A stretch of 12,282 nt of DNA from CAZNDN01 sp964571815 (GTDB taxonomy: Bacteria > Fibrobacterota > Chitinivibrionia > Chitinivibrionales > WJKA01): positions 1 to 12,282 of the forward strand of contig CAZNDN010000121.1 in assembly GCA_964571815.1 (NCBI GenBank). The letters are read 5' to 3'. The notes under the pieces are model-generated. The model saw only the letters and a program-made list of their open reading frames with translations. It made no database searches and was not told the DNA's origin. Below, piece by piece: positions 8,424-12,282 of this stretch. Position 1 is the first letter of the stretch; every line of letters starts with the position of its first letter. Made by a program: the position numbers and the translations under genes.

Positions 8424-9327
8424 CTCCGTCTCCGGTCCCTTCCCGCACCGCGGCCGGCTCCTCCCCGCCGGTGCCCGCGGGTGGTCCCGGAATCGCATCG
8501 AAATTGTATTCATAGTCCACTTTGGTACGCAGCTCCAACAGCATACGCTCTATTTCCCGCTTCTGCATTTCCGCCGAAAGACGGTTGACGATATCGTCCC
8601 GGACTTCACTCAACGCACACACCGAACCCGCCGGCTGCTTGTCCCATACCCGCACGATACTGTATCCCGATTCGGTCTTGATCGGACTGGTCGTTCCCCC
8701 GGCCCGAATGCGGGGGACCGTCCCCGCAAGCGCCGGCGGGATCTCACCAAGCGGGACATACGGCACGGAGCGTGGGTCGAGAACCGGCAAATCGGAGTAT
8801 CGTGCCGCCAGGTCAAGGAAGTTGTCGGCGGTTACCTTGTTGCGAACCTGCCACGCGGTCTTCAAGTCTTCAACGACAATTTCGGAAAACTTGAAAACGT
8901 CTTCTTCTCGAACAAAAGAATCCTTGTGCGCTTCGTAGTATTTGGCAACCATGGTTTTCGTGATCCTGGAGTCCTCCCTTACCACCGAATACCGGCTTAT
9001 CATTTCGGCACATAACAGGTCCCGCTTCATCTTTTGAAGGCGACTCCGAATCTTCTCTTCCTTGTGGATCTTCCTTCGCAGTGCCTCCTGGTAAAGCAGC
9101 TCATTGTCGATCCATTGTTTCACATAGCGAATATTCTGTTCACGCGTAATCTTGTTTCGATACTCCCGCGGAATGCTTTCGTACAGATCATCCAGGGTCA
9201 GAACCGAGTTGCCTATCCGGGCAATTACCGGGCTGTCGGGTTTCTTCCGGCACACGAACACCCCCAGCACCGCCGCCAGTACCATACAACCCGCATACCG
9301 AATACGCCCGCTCCGGCGAATGTTCAC
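8395..9327 (-). CDS. Exported parvulin-type peptidyl-prolyl isomerase (PrsA/SurA-like)
   Basis: The 310-residue product starts at GTG 9327, with a GGGGG tract seven bases upstream. The N-terminus has a basic lead and a hydrophobic segment (residues about 12-26) ending in FVC at Cys26. That is not a canonical lipobox, so both a lipoprotein and a membrane anchor are possible. A SurA_N-like helical region follows (VIARIGNSVLTLDDLYESIP, then YVKQWIDNELLYQEALRR). One degenerate rotamase domain at about 145-240 contains FLDLAARYSD, PLGEIPPAL and ESGYSIVRVWD, the equivalents of the parvulin segments in the next gene. Several usual active-site positions appear unconserved, so it may act mainly as a chaperone. 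The tail (last 30 or so residues) is rich in G, E and D. It is the first gene of the operon and overlaps the SurA-like gene by 29 bases. The two look like diverged relatives. Confidence 0.8.
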   Translation of the reverse strand: MNIRRSGRIRYAGCMVLAAVLGVFVCRKKPDSPVIARIGNSVLTLDDLYESIPREYRNKITREQNIRYVKQWIDNELLYQEALRRKIHKEEKIRSRLQKMKRDLLCAEMISRYSVVREDSRITKTMVAKYYEAHKDSFVREEDVFKFSEIVVEDLKTAWQVRNKVTADNFLDLAARYSDLPVLDPRSVPYVPLGEIPPALAGTVPRIRAGGTTSPIKTESGYSIVRVWDKQPAGSVCALSEVRDDIVNRLSAEMQKREIERMLLELRTKVDYEYNFDAIPGPPAGTGGEEPAAVREGTGDGDEDEPSLEQ

Positions 9328-9350
9328 GTCGCGGCCCCCTTCGTCGTAGG

Positions 9351-9379
9351 ATGATATCCCGGTCCGTCTATTCTCTTGA
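9351..9379 (-). promoter_or_regulatory. Possible promoter of the envelope operon
   Basis: On the minus strand a TATCAT hexamer (9356-9351, one mismatch to TATAAT) lies 17 bases downstream of TCAAGA (9379-9374, a poor -35 match). This would give a leader of about 17 bases before the GTG at 9327, just enough for the GGGGG ribosome site. The imperfect palindrome TTCTTTAAGAA at 9381-9391 sits directly upstream. The spacing is right but the -35 is weak, so this is only a candidate. Confidence 0.25.
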
Positions 9380-9486
9380 TTTCTTTAAGAAGATACATGA
9401 TTCCTGACCGTGGATTCTACGGTGGAAGCATGTTTGCGAAAGCACCCCGCGTGCCCGGGAAACAACCGCTGAGTGGAAGCAGGACA

Positions 9487-9516
9487 ATGCCGGAGACACC
9501 GGTTTGTCTTCGGCAT
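9487..9516 (+). repeat. Strong 12-base-pair hairpin
   Basis: ATGCCGGAGACA and TGTCTTCGGCAT form a 12-pair stem with one G-U pair and a six-base loop (CCGGTT). It lies about 160 bases upstream of the operon start on the opposite side from any plus-strand gene. It is not followed by a T-run on the plus strand. It could be a remnant of a mobile-element end, part of a small RNA, or a protein-binding palindrome. Confidence 0.5.
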
Positions 9517-9738
9517 AGAATTGGCCCGCCAAGGCAGAATTGCACAATTGGTCAGCACCGCAACGTCTACGCGTCATCATTGAGATTGTCGGGACAGGAC
9601 CCGGGCGGCAACACAGCGATTGCGAGGGGGAGCCCAACAGGTGCCTGGTCCGAAGCCCCCCACCGTAAGCACCATTTTTTGTGTAACACTCTGAGAAAAC
9701 GAGCGGTTAAGGAGGTCTTTCGGCTGCAATTTGCCCCC

Positions 9739-10233
9739 ATGTACATACAAACCGTTGCCAACAGAAAATCTCCGCCCTGCATGCTTCTCAGACAGGATCA
9801 TCACCGGGTGGGCAAGCGCGTGGTCAAGAAAACACTGGCCAACATCACCGATTGGCCCGACCACGTGGTCGAAGGCCTGCGTGTCCTGCCCAAGCGCGGA
9901 GCGCTGGACGATTCAGGCCAGGGATGTCGCATCACCGGGAGTCCGCCCCATGGGCATGCGGCGGTCCCGGGCACACTCAGAAAGCCGGGGCTGGATCGAT
10001 TGATTGCCTGCCGACCCAGTCCTCAACCACAGTGCATCGTGGCCATGAACTGTGCCCGGGCTATTGACCCCCGCTCCAAATTGGCCGCCGTCAGGAAAAA
10101 AAGGCCCGCGCTCACATCTTTCTCCGTGATTCCTTGGGGAGCGCTGGAGGCATTCCCTATGAGGAAGCTCAACGTCCTTTTTTTCCTTGTAAACTTTCCC
10201 GAGAGAGAAGGTGCTATGACCAAGCGATCATAG
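9739..10233 (+). pseudogene. Decayed IS1634-type transposase, N-terminal fragment
   Basis: The frame starting at ATG 9739 (MYIQTVANRKSPP) matches the typical N-terminus of IS1634-group transposases: MYIxTVxNRxSPP, then KKTLANITDWPDHVVEGLR, PHGH, GTLRKPGLDRLI, and VAMNCARAIDPRSKLA. Similarity fades after about residue 130, though the tail (ERE-GAMTKR) still resembles the family's LLERQ..IEKRL segment. The frame stops at 10233 after 164 residues, against 450-570 in intact relatives, so the DDE catalytic core is missing. Several positions where relatives usually have Leu are Pro (for example SPPHGH, VPGTLRKPG), and unexpected Cys residues also suggest neutral decay. No partner gene or intact terminal inverted repeats are visible. 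The family call comes from remembered family patterns, not a database search. Confidence 0.72.
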
Positions 10234-10236
10234 CAC
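10207..10236 (-). terminator. Perfect 11-base-pair inverted repeat, probable terminator of the protease operon
   Basis: AGGTGCTATGA and TCATAGCACCT pair perfectly over 11 bases around an 8-base loop, 26 bases after the stop of the minus-strand protease gene. On that strand the stem is followed by TCTCTCTC, not a clean T-run, so terminator strength is uncertain. The repeat also spans the stop codon of the transposase remnant and could instead be a mobile-element end. Confidence 0.5.
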
Positions 10237-10261
10237 CTCTAAAACATGACAACTCTGATTT

Positions 10262-11416
10262 TTATCGCAGAGCCGGATCTACAATGAGATTGGTCAAGCT
10301 CCCATCTTCAATAGTTACGCCGTCTCTAAGGTCAATGCGATTGCCGGATTTAAGGTTGATGCTGCATCCTGGTAAGAACTGGTCATTTCGCATGATTAGT
10401 ACTTGGTGAGCCCGAACATCCGGCTGAAGACTACTGACAATTTGGTCTTCGTAAATCAATGTACCGGGGTAAAGGTCACCCGGTACGTAAACCACATTAA
10501 TGGCATCATCATGGTAATCCGGGTCCGTGCAGACCACCTCTATCCGTCCTACGATTTCGCCGTCGAAGTTGTAGGACCACTCAGCATATCCAGGCAAGGT
10601 GAAGTTAGGAATGCTCCAGGTTAAGTCCCTTTGTGAAGTCGTAGTGTTCCATGATTCAACTACGACATCACCGCCCTCATGGGGAAAAACAAGGTTCCAT
10701 TCCCAGGAAACAGGCGAATCGCCGTATTTGTAAGCACGGTAACTCAATGATTGGGGCGACTGGGTTATTTCAGTAGTGCAATCATCGTCTCGCAATCTTA
10801 CGATATGTTTTGGGCCGACACCTGTTGGTATAGGTGCTCTGGGATTGGAAGCCATGCGCAATGTTTCCCCCCATTCTTGAGAAAAGCCGAATTGTACAAA
10901 TTCGGCATAACTTCGCCTAAGGCGCTGGCCAGGATCTGGATCCAAATAGATAATGTCCCCAACATCACTCTGGGACCCAGTACCGGTATACCCGGTAATC
11001 AATACGAGGTGGTGGAAAGTAGTTGCACGATAGAGTCCAGCCATGATTGGTCGACCCTGATCAATCTCCCAAATCACATCGCTCTTTGAGAGATTCCCGC
11101 CTCCAGTATGTGGATTAAACGGTGTATGGTTTGTCGAAATAGTCCCAAAGTGCCACAAGACTTGATCAACCGAGAATGAAGATCCTTTCAGGTCATTTGG
11201 TACATTGCTTCCTGATACAGCCCAGTGTGCAATCGTAGACTGGCTTGTCGGATACTGATAAGCATTTAACACCATTTCACTGCATGCAGCCCAGCACCAT
11301 TTGTTCTGGCTTTGCGCCACAGGATTAATACTGAGTTCCCTAGCAGCCCATGCATTGCTTGCTGTAACCGTGAGCACAAAAATTGCTGCAAAACGTCTTG
11401 GATTTCGCCTAATCAT
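10262..11416 (-). CDS. Secreted papain-like cysteine protease, AvrRpt2/C70-like
   Basis: The 384-residue product has a clear signal peptide (cleavage after AWA, residue 24). The papain-like domain starts at once: PVAQSQNKWCWAAC gives the oxyanion Gln35 and nucleophile Cys41, six residues apart as in papain. HHLVLITGY supplies His136, and IIYLDPDPG supplies Asp159. The QxxxxxCWAA pattern and compact size (about 30-200) fit the AvrRpt2-like (C70) or C39-like peptidase group. The second half (about 215-320) looks like a beta-sandwich with SWEW and EWSYNFDG. The last 50 or so residues (INLKSGNRIDLRDGVTIEDGS) resemble the short beta-repeat tails found on secreted proteins of FCB-group bacteria. 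ATG 11416 lies inside the stop of the preceding gene, with GGGGAGGG five bases upstream, so translation is coupled. Base composition is visibly lower in GC than the operon to the left. The target is unknown: a secreted degradative enzyme, a toxin or an effector are all possible. Confidence 0.8.
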   Translation of the reverse strand: MIRRNPRRFAAIFVLTVTASNAWAARELSINPVAQSQNKWCWAACSEMVLNAYQYPTSQSTIAHWAVSGSNVPNDLKGSSFSVDQVLWHFGTISTNHTPFNPHTGGGNLSKSDVIWEIDQGRPIMAGLYRATTFHHLVLITGYTGTGSQSDVGDIIYLDPDPGQRLRRSYAEFVQFGFSQEWGETLRMASNPRAPIPTGVGPKHIVRLRDDDCTTEITQSPQSLSYRAYKYGDSPVSWEWNLVFPHEGGDVVVESWNTTTSQRDLTWSIPNFTLPGYAEWSYNFDGEIVGRIEVVCTDPDYHDDAINVVYVPGDLYPGTLIYEDQIVSSLQPDVRAHQVLIMRNDQFLPGCSINLKSGNRIDLRDGVTIEDGSLTNLIVDPALR

Positions 11417-12120
11417 CTTTTCCCTCCCCGCTTGTTAAACACGCCGGGGTGTTCTTTGAAGAACCTTTCACGCTTTTCACGGTTTTGCTCCCATTCTTTC
11501 TTTCGATACTTCAATATGGTGCTGGCATCATCCAATGAATCTACGGATTTAGAGGCGATCAAAGATAACGAATCTGTGTACGAGTCAGGGCGAAGGTACA
11601 ACAGGTTATTGGGTTTCTTACTCGGAAAGTGGAGATACTTGTGTTGTCCATCCCTAATCAAAACTGGTCGTATGCCGGTATGCTCCGGGTACTTTCTCCG
11701 TATCTTATCCCAATCTCCCCGGCATCCAATAGCTGCATCACCACAGCCAAATGTATAGATACTATCTCCTTTCTTTCTGACCTGAACGGAATATGTGTAC
11801 TTGCCCCGAACCTTTACAGGAATATGCCACATGTTTTCCCTCTTGATCAGCTTTTCCAAGTCGATATTTGCATCGCATGTGTCAAATACTTTGTAATCGA
11901 AAGTGTAAACCTCGACCGGCAGGCCAACCCGAAATTGCTTGAGGTTTACGTTTTCAGCAACGAATCGCCATTTCTTTGCCGATTCCAACCCATACTTAAC
12001 GTTTGGATCAGTCTGCAACTGCTCCATAATCTCCTCAAGCCCATCAGGAATCTCTCGTGAATAGCCAATACTTGCTATGCCCAAAAGACCCAGAAGGGCA
12101 CATGTCAAATAGCGTTTCAT
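11413..12120 (-). CDS. Secreted protein of unknown family, coupled to the cysteine protease
   Basis: I do not recognise this 235-residue protein. It starts at ATG 12120 with GGAGG (12131-12127) six bases upstream, and has a good signal peptide (residues 1-21). The middle (about 50-175) looks like an alpha/beta fold: KKWRFVAENVNLKQFRVGLPVEVYTF, then WHIPVKVRGKYTYSVQVRKKGDSIYTFGCG, then KIRRKYPEHTGIRPVLIRDG and a KYLHFPS segment. Three cysteines remain after the signal (C82, C126, C133), so one disulfide is possible. The C-terminal 45 residues are highly charged and probably helical (YRKKEWEQNREKRERFFKEH). Its stop overlaps the protease start by four bases, so the two secreted proteins are made together. 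A protease inhibitor, a separately encoded propeptide or chaperone, or a substrate-binding partner are all plausible. None is shown by sequence. Confidence 0.75.
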   Translation of the reverse strand: MKRYLTCALLGLLGIASIGYSREIPDGLEEIMEQLQTDPNVKYGLESAKKWRFVAENVNLKQFRVGLPVEVYTFDYKVFDTCDANIDLEKLIKRENMWHIPVKVRGKYTYSVQVRKKGDSIYTFGCGDAAIGCRGDWDKIRRKYPEHTGIRPVLIRDGQHKYLHFPSKKPNNLLYLRPDSYTDSLSLIASKSVDSLDDASTILKYRKKEWEQNREKRERFFKEHPGVFNKRGGKR

Positions 12121-12168
12121 TCCAAACCTCCAGCTTTGTTGAAATGGTCGTCAGATGAAGTCGACTTG

Positions 12169-12282
12169 CTACCTTGTGCTTTTCCTCTCATTCCTCAGTT
12201 TGCTTCTTGTTCTCTTCTTCTCATTCTTCAGTTTCTTGACCATTGCTCTTGTCCTCTTAACCCTCTTGTTGTAATTGGTGCG
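12169..12282 (-). CDS. Lys/Arg-rich partial reading frame at the window edge
   Basis: The minus-strand frame is open from the window end to TAG at 12171-12169 and gives 37 residues. The start lies outside. About half are Lys or Arg, with an 11-residue near-repeat: KLKNEKKRTRS followed by KLRNERKSTR. The DNA shows the same 33-base near-repeat. An 11-residue period suits a basic coiled-coil or nucleic-acid-binding helix. It ends 48 bases before the secreted 235-residue gene and on the same strand, so it could be the previous gene of that unit. With only 37 residues it may also be a chance reading of a purine-rich repeat. Confidence 0.4.
   Translation of the reverse strand, partial: RTNYNKRVKRTRAMVKKLKNEKKRTRSKLRNERKSTR

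Larger units (their letters stand above)
9328..9738. other. Gene-free region between the operon and the transposase remnant
   Basis: I see no credible gene here. A plus-strand frame is open from 9376 into the transposase remnant, but its first 120 or so residues have no recognisable motif and no ribosome site. Visible structures are a 9-base direct repeat GTGGAAGCA (9422-9430 and 9473-9481), a strong hairpin at 9487-9516, and AATTG-CA-CAATT just after it. A loose GGTGC...GCACC stem (9640-9673) is followed by ATTTTTT, which looks like a weak plus-strand terminator with no gene before it. This may be the degraded flank of an inserted element. Confidence 0.4.

Noticed and set aside
7434..8588. 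384-codon plus-strand open frame opposite the SurA-like gene
   Set aside because: The minus strand here encodes clear signal-peptide and parvulin domains. The plus-strand product is arginine- and proline-rich without a recognisable fold.
9376..9738. In-frame upstream extension of the transposase remnant
   Set aside because: The residues before Met at 9739 match nothing, and the family normally starts at that Met (MYIxTVxNR).
11712..11720. RGD tripeptide (residues 134-136) in the 235-residue secreted protein
   Set aside because: A three-residue match is expected by chance, and there is no evidence for integrin-like binding in this setting.

Overview
This looks like a GC-rich chromosomal segment from an uncultured or draft-assembled Gram-negative bacterium. 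Outer-envelope genes (SurA/PrsA-like periplasmic foldases, a Wza-like polysaccharide export protein) sit beside housekeeping genes. The 100-N gap flanked by an exact 55-base duplication points to a short-read de Bruijn assembly, such as a metagenome bin. The phylum cannot be read off safely. The multi-SLBB exporter and the C-terminal beta-repeat tail on the secreted protease are reminiscent of the FCB group and related candidate phyla, but that is a weak inference.

Layout. (1) Positions 1-2745, plus strand: the 3' end of a surE-like nucleotidase gene, then a complete gyrA. (2) Positions 2746-2931: a short GC-rich region between convergent genes, with small hairpins. (3) Positions 9327 down to 2932, minus strand: a tightly packed five-gene operon. 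In transcription order it holds a single-domain parvulin-like foldase, a SurA-like foldase with two PpiC domains, a class I SAM methyltransferase, an FtsE-type ABC ATPase and a six-SLBB-domain polysaccharide export protein. Adjacent genes overlap or lie within 8 bases, and ftsE and the SLBB gene share an ATGA stop/start. The SLBB gene is split only by the assembly gap. Collapsing the 55-base overlap restores one 851-residue frame. (4) Positions 9328-10261: a region with no intact gene, holding hairpins and a decayed N-terminal fragment of an IS1634-type transposase. (5) Positions 10262-12282, minus strand: a lower-GC accessory block. It has a K/R-rich partial reading frame at the edge, a secreted 235-residue protein of unknown family, and a secreted AvrRpt2/C70-like papain-fold cysteine protease that starts inside the stop codon of the 235-residue gene.

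How the genes fit together. The minus-strand operon reads as an envelope-biogenesis unit: foldases for exported proteins, an ABC ATPase without its usual FtsX partner next to it, and the outer-membrane exit channel for a polysaccharide. The secreted protease and its translationally coupled partner are the least-explained part of the window. Their different base composition and the transposase remnant beside them suggest horizontal acquisition. I found no tRNA, rRNA or CRISPR array.
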